A stretch of DNA of 64,000 nt from Turbatrix aceti (Eukaryota; Nematoda; Chromadorea; Rhabditida; Panagrolaimidae), in the NCBI GenBank assembly GCA_963969345.1, contig OZ017767.1, positions 5,918,739 through 5,982,738 on the forward strand. Reading direction: 5' to 3'. Shown here piece after piece: positions 11,573 to 22,942 of the stretch. Position numbers and translations under genes: made by a program. The notes beneath the pieces were generated by a model, which did no database searches, was not told the DNA's origin, and worked only from the letters and a program-made list of their open reading frames with translations. The number at the start of each line of letters is the position of its first letter. Position 1 is the first letter of the stretch.

Positions 11573-12072
11573 CCCCAGTTCCCCGCCTCCCACCTGGCCT
11601 GCATCGTGTTTATAATAATTGTCTCCGGGTTCTCTCGTATGATCTTTCAGCAGCCCACTCACTTTTTTGTTCCACTCGTTAATTAATTAACTAAGTCACC
11701 ACCAGGACCCACTCTAGTCTGCGCACGCGCGCGCCCGACGGGTGCGCCTTTCGTCCGTCCGTTCACGTGTACCACCTTAATCACCTACCCGCTTCACACC
11801 AACCAACCAACCCGAAAAAAAAAACAACAACATAACTTGTCAGGCTTTGCATAACTTATTTTTTTTTGGCCATAAAATACATAAAGAGCCTTCGGTACGG
11901 ACGTGGTCGGCGTAGTCAACGCCGGAGGAGAGGTAGACTGGAGAAACATACCCGTGGATAAACACTCGGGCGACCCTCCGAGCTTCATCGTCGATGTGGC
12001 CGGAGTACGCCGCCGCGAACACGGAGATCAAGGCACGCTGCAGCTTCAGCCGCAGAACTGATGCACCCGTCG

Positions 12073-14410
12073 TCAGATCTGGATTTTGAGGCCGGAGTGT
12101 TCGACGAGCTTGTCGATGCTGTTTCGAATGTTGAGGGGCGGCAGACGACTGCTTGCGTTGTCGGCCCATGACTCTTCGACGACCCTGGCCATCTCGTTCA
12201 TCACCTGGAAGAAATTTTGCATCTTCAACCCCAAAAAAAATGCAACATACGTCATCGTTTCGCCATTTTGGATCGATTGTAGGCCTCTTTTTCTGCACGA
12301 CAACGATTTCCTTCATCTCATCGAGCTCTGGGTCCCGGTCGATGTACTCGTCGTAAGGCAGGGTGTACTCGTGGCTGCCGGAGGGGACGCCGAGCTCTTC
12401 CTGATAATTCACTCTCTGCAGGATCTCCCAGAAGATGAGTCCCATCGCGTAGACATCCGCCTGCATGAAGTGGGAAAACTTGCGATCCTCAGAGTCCGTG
12501 AAGATTTCGGGGGCCATGTACCGCTAAAAAACCGACGGACCGTCAAATTGGTCCGATATAAAACCCGAAATTTGCACTTACAATAGTTCCTACTCGCTTC
12601 AAGTCTTCGTCTTCCATTCGGCCATGCAGGAACCTCACGGCAAGTCCCAGGTCAGCGATGGCACATGTCAGATCGTTTTTCACGAGGATGTTCTTGGATT
12701 TGAGGTCTCTGTGGGCAATGGGAGGCTTGTCTGAAAACGCGTACGTGATTTTTTTGTTTTCAATAACAGCTTTCCTAAACTTTTTCCTGGCACCCCAAAT
12801 CATAAAAAAGTGTCTGTCAAATTCAAAATATTTGAAAGGTTCCCCCAACTCACAGCACTGATTTTGTACGCCTGGTACCTCGGCATGGAGATACGTCAGT
12901 CCGTGTGCCATGGACCTCATCATTTGCATGCCAATCTTCTTAGTCAGCGTTTCCTTGCCGAGATAATCGTAGAGTGAGCCCAGTGGCATGAATTCGGTGA
13001 CGAGCCACAGCTGCGTAAACGACCCAGCGTCTAAAAACCGAACAAAAAGCGAGATAAGCCAATCAAACCCCATCTTGTGCCCTTGACTCACCCTTATTAT
13101 CGCTGGCAATCCATCGAAGGATATTTGCATGACGCAGCGTGTTCGTCGTATAGATCTCCGTCTCACGCCACCACGATCGCTCTTCTCGGGAGCAGAAAAT
13201 CTTGACGGCAACTTCTTCGCCTCGCCAGTCACCGCGCCAGACGTCACCAAACCTGCCCTTGGAGATGATTTCGTGGAGTCTGATTTGCCGGGCGATGGTT
13301 CGCCGAGTGAGACCCTTTTGGGCTTCTGCAGCGCCATCGGACGCTTCTACGGGGTCGGGTGTGAAGTCATTCTCGTCGGGATCGTTTGCGGGAGTGGAAT
13401 CCGTGTTGGTCACGTCGATCAGAACTGTTTGATCTTGTCTATAAAAAAACAGAAATTTTAGGTCATCCTCACAAGGAATTTGTCATTTTGGAAATTGTTT
13501 TTGAAATATTGCAAAAAATTGCTTTTACAAAAAAAAATCAAAATTTTGTCACTGTGACCCTTTTTTAAATTCGATTTTCTCAGAAAAAAAAATTTAAAAT
13601 CACACCCACCTGTAGTACGTCCTGTTGGCAGCGTTGTTCCTCGCAGCCGCCTGTCTAGCCACCATATTCAGGATCGGGATTCTGCCGAGTACGCCAAGAA
13701 TAATTCTCTTCGTCTGCTTCGAACTCAGCCAAAAGATCCCAGCACACGCTCCGTACCCAACAAACAAAGCAGCAGCGATGATGAAAAAAATACCAATGAT
13801 GCGAAGGGCATAACCGCTGCTTTCCCGTTCGGGATGCATTGGCGCGAGTTTTTCAGGAATAATAACATCGTTGCAGAGCGAAGCATTTTGACAGCAGAAT
13901 TGCACCAATCTGGGATGATCAGGCTGCGCGTGGCACTGGAAGGGCCGCAGCGGGGGATGCAGGACCTCGTAGGGCAGGCACTGCATGTGGACCTCCCGAA
14001 GATCGCCTTCCACGTTGTACGAATTCGTGCGTTGGCAGATGCCACCCTTCGCGACCCGACAGAAGCCGGCATATTCATGTCCCGCAACATCGACGATTTC
14101 GTGGTCACAGGTGTTTTCTGTGCACTTGCAAAAGAGGTCGTCGTCCTTGATCTGAGGCACGTGTTCATCTAAAAAAAAAACAAAGAACAATTTACATTCA
14201 AACTCATAAAAATCAAAACCTACGATTTTTGTGGGCTTCAAAGAGTTCTCTGAGCTTTTTGATGACCGTTTCCCTGACTTCTGGAGGCGTGTAGACGTGG
14301 TGAACTGGTTCCTTTTTGACAACGGCGGCGGCAACGAATCCAAAACCCGACAAAACGAGCAGGAAAAAAATAAGTCGAAGCCAAATGGCTCTGCGCGGAT
14401 TCTGATTCAT
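12073..14410 (-). CDS. TGF-beta/activin type I receptor Ser/Thr kinase (DAF-1/Baboon-like)
   Basis: Seven exons: 14224-14410, 13610-14168, 13092-13438, 12854-13030, 12582-12730, 12251-12523, 12073-12204; 607 residues. A signal/anchor lies near residues 10-30, a Cys-rich ligand-binding ectodomain at 74-163 ends in the family box [10 protein letters not shown], and the membrane span is at 183-210. The kinase starts near 300 with [12 protein letters not shown], the ATP lysine VAVKIF (K328), HRDLKSKN, a DLG in place of DFG as in type I receptors, and [19 protein letters not shown] and the L45-loop sequence SDNKDAGSFTQ resemble activin/TGF-beta type I receptors, which signal to R-Smads. The usual GS box (TTSGSGSG) is missing: the region reads [15 protein letters not shown]. 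All introns have good GT..AG ends. Confidence 0.92.
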
Positions 14411-16237
14411 CTGCGAAGAGCCGTTCTGAACTTTTTCCCCCTTATTTCAGTCACAAAACAAAAAAAAACACAAATTTCAGAAATATCAAAGCCGTGGAAA
14501 AAAAACCACGTTTTACACGCCGCCGCCGCAGCAGCAGCCACAGCCGCGCGACACAAGACTAAAGCACAATTTATTAATCCGTTCAAAAAACGACGAGTTG
14601 TAAAAGGTTGAAGCGGTAGGTATGTACACGAGCCGGATTGGATTGGCCGGCCGTGTATGTGTGTAGGGTGACGGTGCAAGGCGATTAATAAATAAGAAGA
14701 AGATGATAAAATTAAGACACAAGTGTGGTAAATACCGCCAAACAAAGTCTGAAAAAAAAAGAAGAAAGAATTATGCATAATTTTGCAGGCTAAAACAAAA
14801 CGCAAAAATGTATGTATAACAAAAATGAAAAACAAAAAAAAGGCAGGTCTTCGCGCGCTCATTATGCCAGCTAACCTTTGGAGCTCGTAAAGGCAAATTG
14901 AAAAAAATAGAAATCAGGCGCCAAAGCACACTCATTAGCGCGATTTTGACAGCTGAACGTTCAAAAACATTGTTCAGGAAAAAATTCAGCAAACTGCCAG
15001 GTTTGCACGTATTTTTTGCAGAAAGAAACGATAAAATTTGGCATCAATTGAAAAAAAAAGCACGTGTGCAGGTCCTTTTGGCGAGGCGAGGATAGATTGC
15101 CGTCCTTTTTTTACAAAAAAAAAAGCTAGCAACAATAAAAAAAGGAACATCCGTTCGTTGTTCCTTCGTTCATTCACCCGTCCGCATCACACAGAGCCTC
15201 TGACACGTGAAACATTTTTTTTACAAATGACCAAAACTTACGGAGTTGTGTTTTGAGCGTAGTTGAAAAAAAAACAGAAAGGAAGGCCGCGTTGGCATTC
15301 ATTCGAGAGTGCAGAATATTCAGGAGGAATTAGGCAAAAAGTCCACAGCGAAGAGAGGCGCGCGCCATCGGACCTTTTGTGCTTGCTTCATTTTTGGCAC
15401 CGTAGTAGATGGTTGGTCCGCCTCATTCAGGCAGCTTGCTGAAAAAAACAAACAAAAAATGTATGTATACAAAAAAGGAAATCAAGTCAAGTCAGAACAG
15501 AACAGGTTCCTTCCCATATCTTATACAAATCCGCCTAACATCAGACTTAAGACAAAAATTGTTTTTAGGTGCATTTTGTCGACGGAAGGAAATACACCCC
15601 GCTAACATAAGTAAGCGGCGGCCTCCAATTATTAACGAACTTAAACTTTCCTCTTCCGGTCGACCAAGGTTATTAAAGCCAAAAAGTTGTTTTTACGCTT
15701 TACACCCGGCTTCAGAGAAAAGAACTTTGCCCCGGAAACGAGGTGTACGATGCGGACTCGGTTACTAGGTGAGGTCGACCGCATAAAAAAGCCCTCACAG
15801 GTTTTGCATAAAAACAATGACGCCAATTCAATGTTGGAAACTCAAAAAAAAGTGTCAAGGGACAGTATTTTTGGCCTAAAAATAACGATCGTCCAAAAGT
15901 AATACTTTTTGCCCCAAAATCACTTTTTTTGTTACTTTTAAGTTTACGATTTACGACAGCCAAAAAAAAGTAACATTTTCTTCTACTTTTTTTGTGTTAC
16001 TTTTAAGTTCATGATTTACGATAGCCCAAAAAGTAACATTTTTTCTTCATTTAAAAGTAATAATTTTTCATGAATGTCCCAAAAGTGAGTTTTTTTTTCA
16101 GAAAACAGACAAAAAGCACCTTGGTCATTTAAAAAGGTAACAGTTAAGAAAAAAAGCCATTATACAGCAAAGTGCCAGGAGCGCGCGCAAAAATTGTACA
16201 CAAGTATAAGAAAACGCAGGTGAGCACAAACAACATG
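14411..16237. other. Spacer between the type I receptor and ARPC1
   Basis: No exon set is recognisable. The stretch is rich in A and T runs and contains the short tandem unit described at 15928-16045. Confidence 0.5.
15928..16045. repeat. Two tandem copies of a 60-70-base unit
   Basis: GTTACTTTTAAGTTTACGAT..TTACGACAGCC..AAAAGTAACATTTT appears at about 15930 and again, with few changes, at about 15997. Each copy is bounded by GTTACTTTT and AAAAGTAAC, which are inverted complements, so each can fold. Confidence 0.6.
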
Positions 16238-17798
16238 TTATTCACAAGCATCAAAACCCGAAAAACAAACCTCAATGGGCCAGATGACAAGTGAATGATC
16301 GAGTGAAACGGTAGAGAACTCTGACACGCGATTGTTATCGGTTTTGAGGGGTAACACCTGGCTGAAAAAGCGGTATGGCTTAATAAGGACCGCCGTGGCA
16401 CAAAAAAAGCTCGGCGCCAAAAAAAACAACAAAAATAGAAATGACAAGGTGTCATTACGACCTTTTAAGGTAAAAGCCTGGTGTGGTGGTTTTCACCTGA
16501 CAAAAATTGTTCGACGCGCCAAAACAAGGAACTTACGTCACGGGATTCTGATGAATGGTAGAAAGTGTCGTCTCGAGATCGGTGGCAGCGTACCTATCCA
16601 TGTCGTGGAAGATTTTCTTGGCGACAAAATCGCCCTGCCTGGACGCGGATTTTGTGTCGTACGTGAGCTGCTTTTCCACCCCTCGCGGAGTTACGGTGAA
16701 CTGGACAGGTGAGAGATTGAACCCTGCGCACACGAGCGTCGATTCCGTCACCCAGGCGAGTGACTTGAACGGCAGTTCGGTCGAGTAGAACGTCAGAACC
16801 TGGTTTACGTCGGCTTCAGCGTTGACGACGCTCACCGTCGATCCGTGGGTGATGAAGGCTAGCTTGAAGCCACTGGGCGAGAACTGCACGTCTTTGATGT
16901 ACCAATCGAGTTGGAATGTAGCCAGGAGCTCTTCGAATGGCATTTTTCTGCCCCATGGATTTGGGTCTGGTTTTACGTCGATCTGAAATACAAATGTCCA
17001 AATAAAAATTTTTTAGGTGATACAATGGAACTCACATCTTTCATGTAGGTAGAAAACACCCTCACACGGCAGTCAAAAGATCCGACAGCGAGAATGACGT
17101 TGTTGGGATGCCAGGAAATGCACGAAACAGTCGACAAAATGTCTTTTTTGATATGCTTGGACACCCACCAGTTTTGGTTTTCCTCGAAAAAGCAAATCGA
17201 AACGCATTTTTGCGACGATCCAACGGCGAATTTGTTTTCTGTAAAATCAAATCAAAATCATGCATATGTGATTGTCAAAAAAAATAAAAAAATAAAAAAA
17301 AACCAACCGTTTGGCGACCATTTGACGCATGTCGCTGCAAAATTGAGCTTTGCGAGGACAAGAGTCGACGTCCATCGTCCATTGCTGAGCGTCCAAACAA
17401 AGGCGCTTTTGTCCGCCGAGCACGTCACGATCTTGTTCGACTTTGGGGCCCAATCGATGCCCGTGATTCGCATTGAGTGATCTGTGAGCTCGTGAATCCG
17501 GGTCCATCCGTTGCCCTGGCGCTGGTAGATGTACACCGTCGGATCGATCGACGCTACTGCGACTTCTAAAATCAATTCAATCAAATCGAACGCGTTTAAA
17601 CAAACAAAAACCATCTGAATCGCCAAAAAAAACACCATTCTACCTCCTATAATCCCATAAAAACATAATCATAGCATCCAGCGGCCTAATCCCCTCCAGA
17701 AAGAAATAAATAATCAACTCACGTGTAGCATCCCGATTGAACGCGTGAACGTAAATAGGCCCAATATCAAAGTTGAAAACCTTGATGCCAGTCGCCAT
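16238..17798 (-). CDS. arx-3: Arp2/3 complex subunit 1 (ARPC1, WD40)
   Basis: Exons are 17723-17798, 17308-17565, 17036-17238, 16537-16982 and 16238-16361. This WD40 propeller subunit of the Arp2/3 complex helps nucleate branched actin. Family landmarks in order: HAFNRDATQVAVAS, TGIDWAPKSNKIVTCSADKS, CVKWSPNENKFAVGSS, WWVSKHIKKDILSTV, WHPNNVILAVGSFDCRVRVFS, PWGRKMPFEEL, and the last strand SEFSTVSLDHSLVIWPIE. The usual ending (SALKDLKI in other animals) is not found. Either the last exon reads through a weak GTTTGT donor (GT at 16269-16270) and adds ten codons to a TAA at 16238, as annotated, or a tiny terminal exon escaped me. A TTTTTTTTACAG acceptor two to four bases before the ATG (17802-17804) is a probable spliced-leader site. 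Confidence 0.92.
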
Positions 17799-18339
17799 TG
17801 CCTGTAAAAAAAAGTTACTTGACTCAAGTTGACTCGGATCCAAACTCTTCTTAAAAACCAAAATCAATCGCAGAGAAAGGACCGAGGCAACGCGTAAGCG
17901 GGGGAGGTAATTACAATGGATTTACGTCAAAGGCCACCACCAAAACAACGCCTAGTGAGGGACTGACTTGTTGCGGACGACGTGAATCATCCATCTCTCT
18001 CGGAGGGACAGGGACGAAGCCGGCGACGCACTGTGTTTGCAAAAGCAAAAGACTTGTGCACAAGCTTGTGTATCTTCGTGGAGGGACCACTTGGTATCAA
18101 CTGTGAGTGCTAGTGTTCCCGGTGTTGGTTTTGCAACTAAAAAAAAATTAGACCGCGGTTTTTCTGCGAGTGTAAATCTTTCGGCACCGTTTCTATCGAT
18201 TATCCCGGTCCTAAGCGTGCCGGTTTTGTTTCGTTATCCGCGCGAAGACTTTATATTGACTTTCATAACTATTTTTGGGGTGTGCGTAATTTTTATTTGT
18301 GTTTGTTTTTATATCACGTGTTTGTTTCAGACAAACGGG

Positions 18340-19604
18340 ATGAACTTTGTGGCAGCGGGGACAGGCGGGTCAGGACCAGGACCAGGAGCGTCGTCTTCGC
18401 CGGCAGCGCTGAGCATTCCCAGCTGCTCTATCTGCCTGGAACCCTACGTCAACCCGAAGGTGCTCAAATGCGGTCATTCTTTCTGCAGCACGTGTCTCGA
18501 CGAGCTAATCAAGCAGAATCACGACCAGATGCAGGACCTCGTCGGCCCGACAGGCTACGGCTCGCAGTTTCCCGTTGTAATCAGCTGCCCGGAGTGCCGG
18601 GCCAGCATGCTCATCAGCGAGGACAACGTCATCCCCAACTACCGTCTGGCTACCGTCATTACCGAATTTCGCACGCTTGCGCTCAACGCCGCCGCGGCGG
18701 CCTCTTCTACCGCTTCTCCGACTGCTGAGGCCTCGACGACCGTCTGTGGAGTATGCAAAGAGAAATTCCCGCAGAAACACGTGTTTTTCTGTCGGTCGTG
18801 CTCCAAAAAAGGCGCCAAAGCTGTGAGTTTACTCAAAATTGCGAAATTATTTTTCAAATTGCATAATTTTTTTTAGGTGGTTGTCTGTGGATCCTGCGGG
18901 GTTTTGGAGCACCAGTCGCACGTTTTGCTGCCGGTGACGTCGCTTGTGACCCCTGAAAAGAGGGCTAAGATCGTTGCCGAAATTCAGCGGAGCATCGAAG
19001 TTGCGGACGGCGTGGTTACGTCCTACGGCGATCAAGTTGATGCTCTCAACAAGGAACTGCTCGGTATCAGTCAAGTAAGTTTTTGTCCCGCCGAGAAATT
19101 TTTTCTTTGATGAATATGAGTTTTCAGAAATGCCGAAACCTGAAAATTCCTCTCGACCAGACGCTGAACATGATCAAAGACGACGCTGCCATGTCGAATG
19201 ACGATATCACTGAAATCAAGATTTTTATGAACAACGTGATTCAGCTTTATTCCGAGGTAAGCTCCCTTAATACTGTATTTGGGCCTGCATTTGTAATAGT
19301 CATCGTTTTCCAGCTCAAAGAAACCGTCGACAGATCCCAGGAAATGCACGTCGATACACTCCGCGTAGCGGGTCAGAATTTCTACGAAAACGTTGTACGG
19401 GTCTTCCGGCAGCTGCCGTACGCCCAGGGCGTCTTTATTCCGCCCAGTGATGCTCCTGCCATCGGGGAGAGCAACCCATTCATGTACACAAAGTCAACCA
19501 CGACCCCCGATCGTCGATCGAAGGTTCGGGCCGCTGGCTACCGACTCCGGGATCGGGTGACTCGAAATCGTCGTTCACCGCCGGCGGGCAACGGCGAAGC
19601 CTGA
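18340..19604 (+). CDS. RING finger plus B-box-like (TRIM/RBCC-type) protein 1
   Basis: Exons are 18340-18822, 18877-19074, 19128-19256 and 19314-19604; 366 residues. A C3HC4 RING finger occupies about 30-88 (CSICLEPY...CGHSFCSTCLDEL...CPECR). A B-box-like Cys/His module follows (CGVCKEKF..FCRSCSKKG..VVCGSCGVLEHQSH), then a mostly helical stretch that may be a coiled coil. The C-terminus is basic (RLRDRVTRNRR). This order suggests an E3 ubiquitin ligase of TRIM type, without a recognisable C-terminal domain. I start at 18340, the first ATG after a TTTGTTTCAG acceptor at 18321-18330; an upstream in-frame extension to 18037 is less likely. It is a diverged paralogue of the gene at 22943. Confidence 0.85.
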
Positions 19605-19828
19605 CATTTTATTTATTTCTCATTTTGACCGAACTCATGGATTATTATTCATTTTTATGCCTTTGTTTTTGTTTTGTTTTTGACTTGCTTAGTAATTGTA
19701 TAAATTGGCTAGGAAGTATCATTGAAATTTTTGGCATTATCGGGTTTTTTTCCCGGTGATCTACTTTTTGGAAAAAAGTTAGTTTTTTGGTAAATAAATG
19801 CTAAAAAATCGGGTTTTAACAGTTTTTG

Positions 19829-20744
19829 ATGCTGACTCGGACTTTGCGAAACCGCGGTCTGCGGAATCTCGTCGAAAGACAGACAATTCGGCTCCTCAGC
19901 TCAGAACGGCCATGGGAAGATCCCTGGAAGCACGCGCTGCCAGAGCAGACGGAAACCCTCACGGATTTCAAGGAAACACCCGTCAACTGGGCCCACGTTG
20001 AGCGATTGCTGCCTCGCGAGACGATTCCTCCGATGCCCACGGGCTGCGGTGTGCTTCCCAGCGGCTGGCGTCCGCCTCTCGGTGAGTCATGAATCATGAT
20101 TTATGAGTATTCATCATCGACCTGTTCTGGGTGTTTTATCGATTCTGGAGTCGATTTTGACTACAAGTCGATATTTTTTTCCCAAAAAAAGTGGACTCCA
20201 AGAAATCGCGATTTTTTGAAGAAAATGTACTTTTTTTGGGGTAAAATTCACTATTTTTATCAATTTTGGGTATTTTTTGTTCGAAATTCATAAATGCTAG
20301 AAATTTCCTACGTTTTGGTGTTTTTTTGTGCATTTTTTTATAAAAGAAATTTTGAATCAGTGCTGGGAGCCAAATTTTGGTCAAAATGAGTAAATTTTTT
20401 ACCAATTTGGAGCGTGCCAATAACTGTCTTCCTCTTCTGCAGATCCACCTCCTGAACTGCCCTATTTCATCGGGCGCAATCGCTTCCACCAGCCAGCGCT
20501 CTTCCTCGAGCGACGACGCGACCAACTCAACCCAGACACCATGAATTTCGAGTACGTCGAGCTCGTCGTCATGCGCAACGTGTCCGGCGACGTCTTTGCC
20601 GCCGAAGCAGATCTCAGCGCCTGGCTGGAGGCGAAGCTGGGCCACCCGGTTGCGACCAACGTTGACGAGCTCAAAGGCGTCATCCGGATCAAGGGCGCTC
20701 ACAGGGCTGACGTCGAGGCTTTTGTTTTTGAAAAAGGATTTTAG
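19829..20744 (+). CDS. mrpl-49: Mitochondrial ribosomal protein L49
   Basis: Exons are 19829-20081 and 20443-20744; 184 residues. The C-terminal half matches the mL49 family: PPELPYFIGRNRFHQ, VVMRNVSGDVFAAEADL, GVIRIKGAHRADVEAFVFEKGF. The N-terminus is basic and hydroxylated (MLTRTLRNRGLRNLVERQTI), fitting a mitochondrial targeting peptide. The product is a protein of the large mitoribosomal subunit. The ATG follows a TTTTAACAG acceptor (AG at 19821-19822), and an AATAAA for the preceding RING gene lies only about 25 bases before it, which is operon-like spacing. The intron carries a family-A repeat copy. Confidence 0.92.
20130..20395. repeat. Family-A dispersed repeat copy, intron of mrpl-49
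   Basis: Opposite orientation to the 10085 copy: GAAAATGTACTTTTTTTGGG, GTAAAATTCACTATTTTTATC, AATTTTGGGTATTTTTTGTTC, CGAAATTCATAAATGCTAGA, then CCTACGTTTTGGTGTTTTTT. It fills the single intron. Confidence 0.75.
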
Positions 20745-20777
20745 GAACTTGTTGGTTTTTTGTTTTTGGTTTTTCAA

Positions 20778-20783
20778 TAAAAA
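20778..20783 (+). terminator. Poly(A) signal of mrpl-49
   Basis: AATAAA lies 34 bases after the mrpl-49 stop and about 140 bases before the next start codon on the same strand. Confidence 0.55.
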
Positions 20784-20924
20784 AATATTATGTCAGGTTG
20801 AAATTTGAGGAAAACTGTTTTTTGGCAGTTTACAGATATTTTTTCGATTTTTTGAGGGGTGTTGACGAACGAATAATTTCCTTAGAACCCATTCCGACCG
20901 ATCCAGGCACGAACGCACCTCAAA

Positions 20925-22280
20925 ATGCCGTGCTCAAACTGCATGACGCCGTACTCGGCACTCCGAAAGGAGCACGGCTGCTCCAAATGCGGGTTTGGCT
21001 TCTGCGAAAAGTGCCTATCCCAAAAAGTCGTCATTCCGGGGCTCTCACCCAAGCCGGTGTCAGTCTGCAGCAGCTGCCACGCCCTCCTCACCGGCAAGGC
21101 CCATATCGCTGGTCCTAATCTCCATAGACCTGAAAAGTCTCAGAAGACCAAAAATTGGTGGGGAGACGGTCCTCTGCCTCCGCCTTCGCTGAGAAACGAC
21201 TACGCAGCCCGGGCAACTACGACCAACGCCGACGACCTGAAAGAAATCGAAGCGAGGTTCGCCAAGCTCAAAGAACAGCGAATCGAGCCGGAATCCTCGC
21301 AGGAGGGAAATAGGAAGCGGAAGACGCCGGACAACGTCGTGAAGCCGACTCCGACGGTCAACGAGATTGAAGAGAGGCTCGCGGCGTTACGGGGCGTACC
21401 TGTCGACGTTATAAGGAAACCTAGACTCGTGAGTTGTTGTTTTTTTGGACAGGCGAACGTTCGCGTTCGTTTGCGAACAGAATCAAATTTTTTCGTTCGT
21501 GTTCGTTCGAGAACAGATTTATTTTTTTTGGTTTCGTTCGCGAACAAAAAATTTTCCTAAAATATAAAATTAACAAAAATTTGGGTGAATTTAGTTTAAT
21601 TGTGCCGAAATCGATGTTATGCGTCAAAAATGGCAAATATTGTGCCTTGGCCTTGAAAAGTGTGTTTTAGCCCTGAAAAATGTTGAAAAACTCGGTTGCG
21701 GTCCTCAAATAGAATTTTTCAGATGTTTATGAACGACAGCGACGAAGAAGACCCGGATATCGACCTCGGCGACGACGCCAAAGCCCTCCTGGAAGAAGCT
21801 GAGGTACGGTACAAGACGCAGAACGGCCTAGCCCGACAACCGCCCTCCCAGCAACCACCCCGGCGACCCCCGTCAACGGGATACGTCAATGAAGCTCTCC
21901 GCCCCGACACCCCACCCGCCGACGTCGCAGACAACCTCCTGCCTGGTCCTGCCGCGAATCGGCAATCAGACATCTCGCTGGATTCGGTTACGGTCAACAA
22001 GATCGTCAAGGAGTGCCAAGACGCGCCTTCCATCGCGTCGTCAGCGTCGAACCAGGTTGCCCCTAATTTTGCAGATCTCGCCAGACAGGTGCAGCTCGAG
22101 GCCGAAGAAGCCGAGCGACAGGCTGCGAAATTCCTGGCCGAGAACGGCGAAAACGTCGAGGAAATCATACCTCCGCCGAGAAGCGTGTCCCTCAACCAGG
22201 CCACTCCTCCGACGCACCCCGCCTCAAAAAAGGCCGCCAGCGGTGGATTTTTTTCAAAATTTTTCAAACACTCAAAATAG
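20925..22280 (+). CDS. ZFYVE19: ZFYVE19/ANCHR-like abscission checkpoint protein
   Basis: Exons are 20925-21428 and 21723-22280; 353 residues. The N-terminal variant FYVE zinc finger (CSNCMTPYSALRKEHGCSKCGFGFCEKCL...VCSSCHALL) lacks the RRHHCR motif but matches the ZFYVE19 pattern. Two short helical repeats follow, each with an (E)IEARFAKL / EIEERLAALRG core, then an acidic segment starting MFMNDSDEEDPDIDL and an Ala/Gln/Glu helix. In vertebrates ANCHR binds PI3P and VPS4 and delays cytokinetic abscission when chromatin lags; the same role here is inference from the family. It follows mrpl-49 by 180 bases on the same strand. The intron holds a GTTCG-family repeat fragment. Confidence 0.85.
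21450..21670. repeat. GTTCG-family element fragment, intron of ZFYVE19
   Basis: It starts ACAGGCGAACGTTCGCGTTC and continues with GTTCGTTCGAGAACAG and TTCGTTCGCGAACAAAAAAT. The following ATTTGGGTGAATTTAGTTTA..TGTGCCGAAATCGATGTTAT is the inverted match of about 44260-44350. It appears to be roughly half of the element at 44016-44426. Confidence 0.7.
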
Positions 22281-22942
22281 TCCGCTGGCTCGGCGCCGGT
22301 TGGACAATGAACACAGACAGCATCGGCGGTGCCGCTCTCCTTGAGATAACGTGTATAGTTTTACTCATGTCAATTTGTAAAATATAATAGCTCTTTGTTT
22401 GCGATTGCGGCGGTCATTCATAAACAAATGATTTTTTTTTGCTTTGGGAATGTCAAGTCCGGTCCGGGGTCCGGTCTGTCTTCGATTTTGCTTTTGCTTT
22501 TGAGATGCGCGTTGCGTAGCGGTTGTTAACCTTTTGGAAGGTGCCGGAGTAGTCGAGTTTTAGTTTTTTTTCACTCGGCGATGTCGATGTTGCTTTTTTT
22601 TGCCCTGTTTTTGCAGACAGGGTGGAGCTTTTTTATTAGCTATCTGACATGAGAAATTTTTGTGGTGCCGGTGTAACCATTCGACAGGCACACAACACAG
22701 TCCGCAGAAAGGAGTAGTTTTTTTTATCTTCAATCGCCTTTTTTTCTGTGGTGACTAAGCATCCATCTCCGGCCTGCCTGCCTGCCTGCCTGCCAAGCTG
22801 CATAGCTCTTGAACGCTTGTGACAGGCAGTATCTGATGGCTGCTGATATTTTTGGCCATTAGCTCATATTTTCATGTTTTGACAGTCCGCGCTCGTCGTT
22901 TTCTCTGATTAAGCCGTTTAGAAACTTTTCACGTGACCAAAC
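22281..22942. other. Spacer with a CCTG microsatellite
   Basis: No exon is visible. A GCCT-type tetranucleotide run, about five and a half units, lies at 22772-22794. Confidence 0.55.

Noticed and set aside
18037..18339. In-frame upstream extension of the first RING gene with a hydrophobic stretch
   Set aside because: A strong TTTGTTTCAG acceptor lies between it and the RING start, and the paralogue at 22943 has no such segment; it is probably promoter or leader DNA.
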